DNA from: Paludibacteraceae bacterium
Lineage (GTDB): Bacteria > Bacteroidota > Bacteroidia > Bacteroidales > Paludibacteraceae
Assembly (NCBI GenBank): GCA_024399535.1
Contig: JAKSNU010000005.1
Coordinates: forward strand, 1-46,192
Direction: 5' to 3'
DNA length: 46,192 nucleotides
Of the stretch, positions 35,267 through 43,007 are shown piece after piece. The notes under the pieces were generated by a model. The model did no database searches. It saw only the letters and a list, made by a program, of their open reading frames with translations, and was not told the DNA's origin. A program made the position numbers and the translations under genes. How positions within the stretch are numbered: the first letter of the stretch is position 1; every line of letters begins with the position of its first letter.

Positions 35267-35839
35267 CTATTCCTTTTTATTTTTATTGTTTTTTCTCTTT
35301 TCCAGGCGTCTTAACAGCTTGCGCTGTCGCTGGTACACTTGCCGCACCGGAATGTCCAGGGTTTCGGCTATCAGTTCGTAGTCGTCGCAGTAGCGCATGG
35401 CCTTCAAGTAGTCCAGCAGATCCTGGTCACCATCGGCGGCGCTTTCTGCAATTTCGTACACCACATCCATAAAGTCCACATCGTCGGTCAGATGGTTGGC
35501 CAGTCGTTCGTCTATCTCCACCATCTGCGGATGCTCGTCGCTGTTGTTCCAACTGTCCAAGTGGTGATGGATATCGCTCAGGGCAATCTTGATAAGCTGT
35601 GTATGCACGGCGCAGTGCGAGTTCCATTCCCATACGCCTGTGTACAGTTTATCAAATGCATCATACACGAAATGCTCAGCCGCGGGCATTCCGAAATTCT
35701 CTTCAGCCATCGCCGCTCCACAGTTCATCTTTGCCAGTTTCTTGGCAATGAATTTTACGGATACTTCCATCCCGAGTTCCCACTCGGGGTCTGTCACCAG
35801 CTCGCGGCTGGCATGTTGTTTCAATTTTACTTTCGTCAT
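35267..35839 (-). CDS. Putative regulator heading the lysis cassette (sigma-region-4-like C-terminus)
   Basis: A 190-residue cytoplasmic protein. The middle is helical with conserved His/Trp (YTGVWEWNSHCAVHTQLIKIALSDIHHHLDSWNN). The C-terminus (about 145-190: LLDYLKAMRYCDDYELIAETLDIPVRQVYQRQRKLLRRLEKR) looks like a helix-turn-helix of the sigma region 4 type, followed by a basic tail. No known family name. It is the first gene of the minus-strand lysis operon and has AGGAGGA 7 bases from its ATG, so it could be a late-gene regulator. That role is inference. Confidence 0.55.
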   Translation of the reverse strand: MTKVKLKQHASRELVTDPEWELGMEVSVKFIAKKLAKMNCGAAMAEENFGMPAAEHFVYDAFDKLYTGVWEWNSHCAVHTQLIKIALSDIHHHLDSWNNSDEHPQMVEIDERLANHLTDDVDFMDVVYEIAESAADGDQDLLDYLKAMRYCDDYELIAETLDIPVRQVYQRQRKLLRRLEKRKNNKNKKE

Positions 35840-35846
35840 AGGCAGG

Positions 35847-35853
35847 TCCTCCT
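35847..35853 (-). promoter_or_regulatory. Shine-Dalgarno site of the regulator-like gene
   Basis: AGGAGGA on the minus strand, 7 bases from the ATG at 35839. Confidence 0.85.
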
Positions 35854-35904
35854 ATAAATTTTTGATGTAAATAAAAATTCATTTTCATAAGCCAATCATT
35901 TTCG

Positions 35905-36061
35905 TTGTCCTTACACTTTTGTTTAAAGCGGGGGAAAAATGTTTTTAGTCATAGACCTCGATTTTTTGAAAAAAATGTGGCAGAGGTTTGTGGCCACCTG
36001 CCACACCATCGAGAACCTATTAGACTTCGTAGCCTTCCGATTACACTTTTATTGAAGCGGA
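35905..36061. repeat. Intergenic stretch with hairpin and a 22-base imperfect direct repeat
   Basis: No gene is supported here. TTACACTTTTGTTTAAAGCGGG (near 35911) recurs as TTACACTTTTATTGAAGCGGAG (near 36040), two units about 130 bases apart. Between them is a strong hairpin with arms TGTGGCAG (35976) and CTGCCACA (ending 36004). It lies upstream of the lysis operon, so it may hold its promoter or operator, or mark an insertion junction. Confidence 0.5.
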
Positions 36062-36090
36062 GCTTGCTGCCTTTTTGGTCACGGCGAACA

Positions 36091-36135
36091 AAAAAAGCGG
36101 CGAACACCAGAATTATCTTCCGACGTTCGCCGCTT
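36091..36135 (-). terminator. Terminator after the PHP-ATPase/small-protein operon
   Basis: Eleven-base perfect arms AAGCGGCGAAC (36095-36105) and GTTCGCCGCTT (36125-36135) with a 19-base loop; on the minus strand the stem is followed by a T-run. It lies 130 bases downstream of the small gene ending at 36266. Confidence 0.8.
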
Positions 36136-36154
36136 ATACTTATATACAATACAT

Positions 36155-36193
36155 CCCCGAGCAGCGAACATCAGCGTGTTCGTCGCCTCGGGG
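36155..36193. terminator. Second hairpin, possible terminator
   Basis: Arms CCCCGAG (36155-36161) and CTCGGGG (36187-36193) enclose an inner pair GCGAACA / TGTTCGT. The T-run is weak on both sides. It shares the GCGAACA core with the terminator at 36091. Confidence 0.5.
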
Positions 36194-36265
36194 GGTCTTT
36201 ATTCGTTATATGTAAATTGCAATCATTGAACTAATATCCTCTCTATTTTATTGATCACTACTACT

Positions 36266-36505
36266 TTAAAACAAACGTGGATTTCCATTCTCGTCTGTAT
36301 GTATTTTATTATAGATGGCCTTATTCAGACTCTCGATCTGCTCCTTTTCCTCCGGAGTCATATCCTCTGAAAACTCGCAATCCAATGTCTGACCATCCAG
36401 CAGGGCGCCAATCATTTTCACATACGAGAAATCCAGTTTCTCCTTGTCGTCAAGGATATAGGCGGCTATGTCGCCACCCTCAGTCTTTTGAAATTTAAGC
36501 TTCAT
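36266..36505 (-). CDS. Small protein, partner candidate of the PHP-ATPase
   Basis: A 79-residue acidic protein without TM or signal (MKLKFQKTEGGDIAAYILDD, LDFSYVKMIGALLDGQTLDCEFSEDMTPEEKEQIESLNKAIYNKI). A beta-hairpin followed by helices is likely. It starts 4 bases after the ATPase stop and shares its terminator, so the two are one operon. Function unknown; a regulatory or antitoxin-like subunit is inference from position. Confidence 0.7.
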   Translation of the reverse strand: MKLKFQKTEGGDIAAYILDDKEKLDFSYVKMIGALLDGQTLDCEFSEDMTPEEKEQIESLNKAIYNKIHTDENGNPRLF

Positions 36506-36509
36506 ATAC

Positions 36510-38822
36510 TTAGTTGTATTTCTTAAAGTTATACTTCTTTACACGTTTTTTAATGCTTGTCATGCCACCATCGGTCTGGTCAGCAATATAGTCCAGTACT
36601 TTCTGGCCAAATACATTCCCCTCCAGCGCAGCAGAACGGATGGTAATCTTATTGCCGTCGTTCTCACACACCACTATGGTCTGTGCGTCAGCCATCATCG
36701 GAATGGTGGCGTTGTGGCTTACCATAATCACCTGCTTGTTCCATTTCATATCCTTGATAGTTTCCGTCAGTGTGCTGTTAATGTACTTTACTGCAAGGTT
36801 ATCCTCAGGCTGGTCAATGATAATGGGTGCCGTATCTTTGGCATATCCAAGAATCAAGTCCAGCAGAATGGCAGTCTTCCATCCGGGGCTTAGGCTGTTG
36901 AAATCATTTCCATCCTTCGTCACTATCTTGTAAGTCTGCTTGTTCAAGTCCGCCAACTGCGTATATACCTTCTGACCAAGTTCTGTATATGAATCTATGT
37001 TCATATTGCCTTTGAAATACTCTTTCCGGAGTTTCCAAGGCGTAACATCTGCAATAGAACTAATGCCGGCATCAGCCTTCAGATAGTGTCTCAGCGCATC
37101 TATTAGCACATGACCGTCAAATTTGAAATTGTTGATGACGGACAACTTATGCCCTCTGGCCTCCACTTCCTTGGTTTTTAGGACAAAGTTCATTCCTATC
37201 AACTCCCGCTTACATTCCTTGAATTTGAGTTGTGCCTTAACATACGTGCTAATGGTCGTCAGCAGGTTCTCCTTGTTTGTAATGCGGTTCTGCTTTTGAC
37301 CCATTTCCTCTTTCAGGTTTATATCCACAGTCTGTTTGTGCTGCTTCACAATACCTGCCACCTCGTCAAACAATTCCCAAGCCTTGGCGGCCTGCGTCAG
37401 TTTCTTGATGATGGAAGCCACCTCATCGTTGGCGTCATCCACCAAGGGGTTATTTTCCAAGAAATTCCTAATCCGTTCTATGACCGCAAAATCTTTTTCT
37501 TGCTGCGTATCGGTATATTTCACAATGGCTATTTCCGCCTCCTTTGGTTGCAACAAATTGATGGCATTCTTCTTAAGCGGCTCTGTAACCACCAATTGTC
37601 CCGGGTTCGGTATTGCATTCAGTGTCAATTCGCAGTTTTCAATAGTCTCCACCTGCTGCATCATATCGCTGATAACCTCATTCAGTCTGTTCAGCGCTGC
37701 CGTAATGCTCTTGTTCAAGTCATCATCAGCTGGGAATATATTGTGCAGTATCTCAATCTTGTCTATGCTCTTCTCATTGTTATCGGAGATGTTTTCAGCA
37801 ATAAAGTTCTGCGAAATATAGTATGGTGCCATACCGCTGGGGTTCACTACGTTCATCTTGTCCACCCCATAACGAGCCACATATTTTGAACCCGTAAACT
37901 TGCCTTTGATGGCATTCACCACGGAGTCCACAAACAAGGTTTTTCCAGATGATGAACCACCAATCACCACATTCAAGCCCTCACTCAACTCCACGTCCAC
38001 ATCTATATGCTCATTCTGCAACTTAACGTGACCGATGTAGTCAGATTTCCTTACAGGCTTTTCGTTGCTATAAACCAGTCGGGTACTCTCCGATAAGGAC
38101 AACCTCAAGCCGTCAAACGTTGGTTCTGCAAACATCCAGGTGGGCACAAAATCATCATCTGGGTTTCCACTATGGGTCTTAGGATATTGACTGGGCACAT
38201 AATTGTCTGAACAAGTTACAAGATTAATAAAGGCTGCAATACCCAAACGCTCAAAGTATTCACGGGTCAATTCCACGCCTTTGGTACTTCTAGCAGTGAA
38301 GCCGTCAAACTGGTTGTAGTAGATACTCCTGTTGATGGCGTTGTCCAGATTAGCTCCTGGTCCTATGCTGTAGTTGAATGCACCATGTTGCTGTGATCCG
38401 TGCGGTAAGAGGATAAAATCATACTCATCGAAGTAGTTGATGGTTTTCTGTATACCTGGCGTGTTTGGATCATCCCTGTTGGGACATTTGTTCTCATAGA
38501 GTTTGTCCAGAATGGCGTTCAATTTATCTATTACATCCTCCTCAATGGGCACATTGAAGTAAATGTGACAGTGATAGGATTTCGCGTCTTCTTTGTTCTG
38601 AATATGCAGTTCTGCACCCAGAATCAGATTAATGCCCAGCCCCTTGGCTTTCATATACGCAGCCTTATTGATGGTGTTGTGATCGGTCAAAGAAATCATA
38701 AACGGAGAATCCCCGTTCAGTCGTTTTATCTGACTGACCAGTTCTGCCACATCGTAGTCTGCGTTCAAATGGTTCGCATCATTCGACGTATGAATGTGTA
38801 GGTCTATATATACTGGCTGCAT
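36510..38822 (-). CDS. PHP-domain phosphoesterase fused to SMC/ABC-type ATPase (TrlF-like)
   Basis: A 770-residue two-module protein. Residues 1 to about 240 are a PHP domain with its metal motifs intact: DLHIHTSND (H9, H11), SLTDHNT (D47, H48), GAELHI (E71), HCH (84-86), LPHG (H141) and TCSDN (D206). The rest is an ABC/RecN-like ATPase split by a coiled-coil: Walker A GGSSSGKT (288-295), YISQNFIAENI, a long helical middle, signature SLSPGWKTAILLDLIL, Walker B PIIIDQPEDNL and MVSHNA. It resembles the family called TrlF and other PHP-ATPases found in defence islands; the name is from memory. A further ATG lies 18 codons upstream, but 38822 begins the PHP strand. A good promoter lies at 38949-38980. 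Confidence 0.8.
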   Translation of the reverse strand: MQPVYIDLHIHTSNDANHLNADYDVAELVSQIKRLNGDSPFMISLTDHNTINKAAYMKAKGLGINLILGAELHIQNKEDAKSYHCHIYFNVPIEEDVIDKLNAILDKLYENKCPNRDDPNTPGIQKTINYFDEYDFILLPHGSQQHGAFNYSIGPGANLDNAINRSIYYNQFDGFTARSTKGVELTREYFERLGIAAFINLVTCSDNYVPSQYPKTHSGNPDDDFVPTWMFAEPTFDGLRLSLSESTRLVYSNEKPVRKSDYIGHVKLQNEHIDVDVELSEGLNVVIGGSSSGKTLFVDSVVNAIKGKFTGSKYVARYGVDKMNVVNPSGMAPYYISQNFIAENISDNNEKSIDKIEILHNIFPADDDLNKSITAALNRLNEVISDMMQQVETIENCELTLNAIPNPGQLVVTEPLKKNAINLLQPKEAEIAIVKYTDTQQEKDFAVIERIRNFLENNPLVDDANDEVASIIKKLTQAAKAWELFDEVAGIVKQHKQTVDINLKEEMGQKQNRITNKENLLTTISTYVKAQLKFKECKRELIGMNFVLKTKEVEARGHKLSVINNFKFDGHVLIDALRHYLKADAGISSIADVTPWKLRKEYFKGNMNIDSYTELGQKVYTQLADLNKQTYKIVTKDGNDFNSLSPGWKTAILLDLILGYAKDTAPIIIDQPEDNLAVKYINSTLTETIKDMKWNKQVIMVSHNATIPMMADAQTIVVCENDGNKITIRSAALEGNVFGQKVLDYIADQTDGGMTSIKKRVKKYNFKKYN

Positions 38823-38948
38823 ATTGAATGCTTTATCTCTTTTAAACAAAAAAGCCAAACAGAAGATGAATTCCATTAGGCTGATTAATTTTCTTTTTTT
38901 GTTAACTTACAGCTGAATGCCCTAATTGGTTAGTTTTATATTTCGGGT

Positions 38949-38980
38949 GCAAAGGTACGATATTATTTGGAACTAACAAA
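38949..38980 (-). promoter_or_regulatory. Promoter of the PHP-ATPase operon
   Basis: TTTG (38980-38977), exactly 19 bases, then TACCTTTGC (38957-38949) on the minus strand: a full match to the Bacteroidota -33/-7 pattern. Confidence 0.8.
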
Positions 38981-39035
38981 ATGATTTTGTAATTTTGTTG
39001 CGAAATTGGTGGAAAAGGCACTTATAATTTGGGGG

Positions 39036-39209
39036 AGGCTGTCCGAGAACTCAAAATCAAGCGAGAATTAAAGTATTTATTAGTACTTTGGTATTCTTAG
39101 AATATTTTCTATGTCGCTGTTATACAAGGTGTTACTTTGAATTGTCAATTGCTTGCTCATTCAGTACGCAAGGGCGGAAAGGCAAGCTTTTTGAGTTCTC
39201 GGACAGGCT
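39036..39209. mobile_element. MITE-like element, 174 bp
   Basis: Terminal inverted repeats of 21 bases (20/21 identical): left 39036-39056 begins AGGCTGTCCGAGAACTC, right 39189-39209 ends GAGTTCTCGGACAGGCT. GGGGG lies immediately outside both ends and may be a 5-base target duplication. The 130-base interior has no coding frame of note. It looks like a non-autonomous derivative of an insertion sequence. The rest of the 38877-39343 interval holds only the promoter at 38949 and the 3' flank of hamB. Confidence 0.8.
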
Positions 39210-39343
39210 GGGGGGCACTTTACTTTTAAAGGAAAGGAGCCGAGATAATCCCGAATGAAAACACCGCACCAAAACATAGAATAGACTTAATTCATCATCT
39301 GCAAACGTTCCCTTCGTTATTATCTAACAATCTCTGAAAATCG

Positions 39344-41680
39344 TCAACTATCATAACAAAGATCAATAATCATGTTGATCTTTCTAACATTACTCTTTTC
39401 AAATTCATCAAGAGCATTGAATGCTTGGTCTATCACCCATTGCTGTTCATTATTGTTCTCTATGGCATCATAATACTTAACAACTTTGAATGATGCACCA
39501 ATGTCGCTGGCTTTACGGCCAAGCATAGTGTCAGCACTGTATTCAAGTCTCAACAATAGGGCTTCTATTCCATTAACTTCCTCCGCATTACATCCTTTCG
39601 CTGCAGCCACGAAATTTTTATACACCATATTGAAAAGGCCAAAATACTTCACTACCTGGTATCGCAAAGTGTTAAACACAAATTCTGATGCTTTGCGCAC
39701 TCCGCTATCTACATCCATGCCTTTCCTGATGTAATAATTAACAGAGCCGGCGAAACCATTTGCCACAAATGCTCCTATCATGTCCACCAAATAACAATTC
39801 CCTCTATCGGGTGCACCATTTTCAACTAAAAACCTAAGTTTTTCATTTTTTACTATTGACTTGATACTGCGGCATATCAATTCTATACCTGCTTTCGTTG
39901 TTCTTTTCTGACCGACAAAGCGACTTATCAAATCCCTTATAATTGCATGCTCAGCATTCGAGAATCTGCTGATTGTGATGAACAAATACATTTTATCATC
40001 ATATGAAACAGTTTTAAAAGTATCAAAGCAAGCCTGTGGCATTAATCTTCTTGCCCGCATTTCATCAAGTCGGCGTTTTCTTTCAATCTGATCAGCAGTT
40101 AAGTATTGAGGTTCCATTATTAGAATATCAACATCTTCTTTATGCTCGTCTACCTCAAATTGCTTATGACGTAGGGGCTCGTCCTCAGACTCTATACATT
40201 TGCTAAAATCTTTATCTAATATAAACACCCGCCCTTGATAGTGTTTCATAAAGCGGCCTGCACGCCCTTCAATATTCTGAGCATCGAATTTTTTTAAGTC
40301 TTTTGTACCCTTCTTTCCTGAAAGTACAATCATGTTCTTTGCCGTTGTATTAACCCCCTCTGTGATAGTTGTCGTACAAATCAGCACTTTTAATACTCCT
40401 TCATTGAACAGGTTGATGATCTCTTGTTGTATATATTTGGGCACAAGACCATGATGCACGCCTACACCTTTTTTTAAGGCTTTGGTTACTATCCATTGTG
40501 CTCCTTTTCTATCAGCGAATAATCCTTCCAAATGGTTGGTAAGGTTACTTAGGCGCTCATCTTGAACTAATTGTAGTGCTTGAGGGGTTTCTATCAAAGT
40601 CTTTGCCCACTGTTCGGTTATAGCCTTTTGGCTACAATAAATGATAGCATTTTCATTTCTGTCCAGCAGCTGTTTCACAAGTTCGACTACTCTTTCCTTC
40701 TTTCCTGGGCCCGTAAACGTAAGACTGAAATCCTCTTCCACGTCGATAAGTTTCGCCGTTTTTATGGGGACCTCTATTTTACTTACAACATCGTATTTAT
40801 TGAAGTCCTCTATGTTGAACCCATATGAATTCAAAAATGTTTTGAATGAAGAACCTTGACCACCTTCTCCTTCTGGCAAAATGATGTATGGGCCTACTAA
40901 TAATGCATCCGCGGTATTGTTTCTCAACAATTCGTTAAGGGCCAAGCGGTAAGCAACATCCCTTTCGTTTTCCTTGGAGACATCATCAATTATGTACCCG
41001 TTATCTAACTTGTATACTTCATCCACAAATACAAAGTCTAGGTTAGCACCAACATTTTTATCCAAAAAGGATAAATATCTCTCGGGCGTATAGATAAATA
41101 TGTTGCGTTCACCTAGTGCCTGAACATCGCTTAATGTATGGATGGCATAATTCTCTTTTATCCAGGAATACTCTATGTCAGTATGTATTTTAAAAAGATT
41201 TTCAGACAACAGAGAAACTGTTGGGAATAGAAGTGCAATATTCTTATATCCCATTTTCCTAATAACCTCATATACAAGAAATGTCTTGCCAAATGAAGTT
41301 GTGGCAGACAAGAATATCCTATTTCTCTGGCCAATAATAAAACGATTTAATACTTCCCATTGATACAGATGTAACTCCGTGCCTTCCGTGATGTGCATCG
41401 AACTCTCGCGAACCATCATTGATAGCTCATCGAGAGTCACATCTATTTCACGTTCCTGGAAGTGTGGAACAAAGTTACCAAGCATTGTATAATATTGTGG
41501 GACCCCAGCATTTATGGCTAAATAACGCATAAAATGCAGATCTGCAGAAGAAAAACCATCCGCTTTCACATCATTAAAGAAATTACAAACCTCGTTCAAT
41601 AATTTAGGCGAGGGCTTTCCTTTCTGACGGCTATCATTGATAGTTTTTATCAAATGAGCGCTTCTTTCGTATCTATCCAT
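39344..41680 (-). CDS. hamB: Hachiman defence helicase HamB
   Basis: A 778-residue superfamily 2 helicase, the second component of the Hachiman anti-phage system. Motif I is SATTSFGKT (125-133), motif II is the DEVY box in FVFVDEVYKL (220-223), and motif VI is in NIEGRAGRFMKHYQGRVFIL (Ski2-like). The C-terminal third is helical and family-specific. HamB together with HamA forms a complex in which the helicase senses damaged or phage DNA and holds the HamA nuclease inactive until triggered (published family knowledge). It overlaps hamA by 31 bases, consistent with coupled expression. The start at 41680 is the only good one near the overlap. Confidence 0.85.
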   Translation of the reverse strand: MDRYERSAHLIKTINDSRQKGKPSPKLLNEVCNFFNDVKADGFSSADLHFMRYLAINAGVPQYYTMLGNFVPHFQEREIDVTLDELSMMVRESSMHITEGTELHLYQWEVLNRFIIGQRNRIFLSATTSFGKTFLVYEVIRKMGYKNIALLFPTVSLLSENLFKIHTDIEYSWIKENYAIHTLSDVQALGERNIFIYTPERYLSFLDKNVGANLDFVFVDEVYKLDNGYIIDDVSKENERDVAYRLALNELLRNNTADALLVGPYIILPEGEGGQGSSFKTFLNSYGFNIEDFNKYDVVSKIEVPIKTAKLIDVEEDFSLTFTGPGKKERVVELVKQLLDRNENAIIYCSQKAITEQWAKTLIETPQALQLVQDERLSNLTNHLEGLFADRKGAQWIVTKALKKGVGVHHGLVPKYIQQEIINLFNEGVLKVLICTTTITEGVNTTAKNMIVLSGKKGTKDLKKFDAQNIEGRAGRFMKHYQGRVFILDKDFSKCIESEDEPLRHKQFEVDEHKEDVDILIMEPQYLTADQIERKRRLDEMRARRLMPQACFDTFKTVSYDDKMYLFITISRFSNAEHAIIRDLISRFVGQKRTTKAGIELICRSIKSIVKNEKLRFLVENGAPDRGNCYLVDMIGAFVANGFAGSVNYYIRKGMDVDSGVRKASEFVFNTLRYQVVKYFGLFNMVYKNFVAAAKGCNAEEVNGIEALLLRLEYSADTMLGRKASDIGASFKVVKYYDAIENNNEQQWVIDQAFNALDEFEKSNVRKINMIIDLCYDS

Positions 41681-42543
41681 GATAACACTTGTGTTTTTAT
41701 TGCTTTTGAAGACTTAACGGGAAGTAGCATAAAAAACAATTTGGTGGGGATTGCAACATTATATGAAATAGTTGGGTATTCTCTGTTGATATACTCTACT
41801 ACCTCCTTAATAATGTTGTCATAAATCTGGCTTTTATCATCAAAAATAACCATCATTGGATACACTAATGTCATGTTATACTTCACAAGCTCATCTTTAA
41901 TGACAATACTTGGATTATCCAACCACGCGTTAATGATGTGGTCTATTTGGCTTTTTGGATTCACCTCCTTCACATGCTGAGAAATATCCAGGATATTTGC
42001 TTCTAAATAATCATCTGATAACGAAGTTCCGACCTTCTTTAAAATCTTTTTTACAGCCTCGATATAGCTTTGGTAAAACTTTACTTCCCCAAACCATAAT
42101 TCTACTGAGCCATTGCGTTCAACCATTTGGTAGGTGTCATATCCTGTTACCTCAGCAAGAGCTGTTGGTTGATAAAACCAGCCACGTGAAATAACCGTAT
42201 CGGCATTATGATAATACTGAAGGAACAGAAAGAGAAGCACCTCTCCATAAAAACCATATTTTAGCCTTATGTCTTCGGCTGCTGCTGCATTATACTTTAG
42301 TTTTGTTTTGAGAGCAATAATCTGAGCATCACTCAGCCTATCCAAATAGGAATCAAGGTTATCAAAAGAATACTCGACAATGCCATTGTAGATAACCTTT
42401 GCCAAATCTTGATTAGACGTTGATACACGATAGCACCCATCAGGTTCTGTTGAGATAGCCACCTTGGGTATAGCGCCATCTATGGGCAAGGTGTATTCCA
42501 AACCCACCACTTGTCTAATTAGGTCTTTTAATGTCTGTCTCAT
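41650..42543 (-). CDS. hamA: Hachiman defence nuclease HamA (DUF1837)
   Basis: A 297-residue protein. A PD-(D/E)xK-type nuclease core is visible: E101 in GFYGEVLLFLFLQ, D136 in EVTGYDTYQM, and E153/K155 in ELWFGEVKFYQS. The C-terminal region (about 210-290) is alpha/beta and rich in Ile/Tyr, as expected for DUF1837. HamA cuts DNA when released by the HamB helicase and causes abortive infection (family knowledge). It is 5' of hamB with a 31-base overlap, the standard Hachiman order. I did not find a clear promoter in the 140 bases upstream. Confidence 0.82.
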   Translation of the reverse strand: MRQTLKDLIRQVVGLEYTLPIDGAIPKVAISTEPDGCYRVSTSNQDLAKVIYNGIVEYSFDNLDSYLDRLSDAQIIALKTKLKYNAAAAEDIRLKYGFYGEVLLFLFLQYYHNADTVISRGWFYQPTALAEVTGYDTYQMVERNGSVELWFGEVKFYQSYIEAVKKILKKVGTSLSDDYLEANILDISQHVKEVNPKSQIDHIINAWLDNPSIVIKDELVKYNMTLVYPMMVIFDDKSQIYDNIIKEVVEYINREYPTISYNVAIPTKLFFMLLPVKSSKAIKTQVLSWIDTKEALI

Positions 42544-42684
42544 CAGATTATTGACTTTATTGATATTGATTCACTCTTTTATACTTCTCACTCAGTTACA
42601 TTACATCAACTCCTCAAACTTCGCTACTCTATCCTCTTTTAAGAGGCTCCGCCGCATACAACTTTCTATTATGCTACGCCTAAT

Positions 42685-42972
42685 TCAAATGCCACTCCTC
42701 TCCTCATTCCTATTATCTATCGCATATCGCACCGACATCATACACGAAGTCTTTCCCGCGCCACGGTCGCCGCAGAAAGCTATGATTCTTGAATTCCCCT
42801 GCCCAGGGAAGAACGTATCACCGTTCGGTATCTCTATCAGTCTTTTCAGGATGCCGAAGGCAGTAGTATATTGTGACGAGAAGAGCGACGTTTCGTAGTC
42901 TTTCTTTTCTATCACCACTCGGTCTTCGTCACACTCTACGAATACTATAGGTTTTTCGTTATTTGGTCGCAT
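42685..42972 (-). pseudogene. N-terminal fragment of a P-loop ATPase
   Basis: A 95-residue frame beginning MRPNNEKPIVFVECDEDRVV that contains a complete Walker A (FCGDRGAGKTS, 68-76) and then stops 20 residues later. A P-loop NTPase cannot end there, as Walker B is absent, so the gene is truncated; no continuation is visible in other frames before hamA. The full-length protein was probably a STAND- or AAA-type ATPase of a defence or surface-regulation system, which cannot be decided. The 42544-42684 stretch downstream has no gene. Confidence 0.72.
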
Positions 42973-43007
42973 ATAATTTACTTATTGTGTTATCGTTATC
43001 GTTGGCG

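Noticed and set aside
42464-42898. A 144-codon plus-strand frame between hamA and the ATPase fragment
   Set aside because: It is antisense to both; the minus-strand frame contains a real Walker A, and the plus-strand product has no features.
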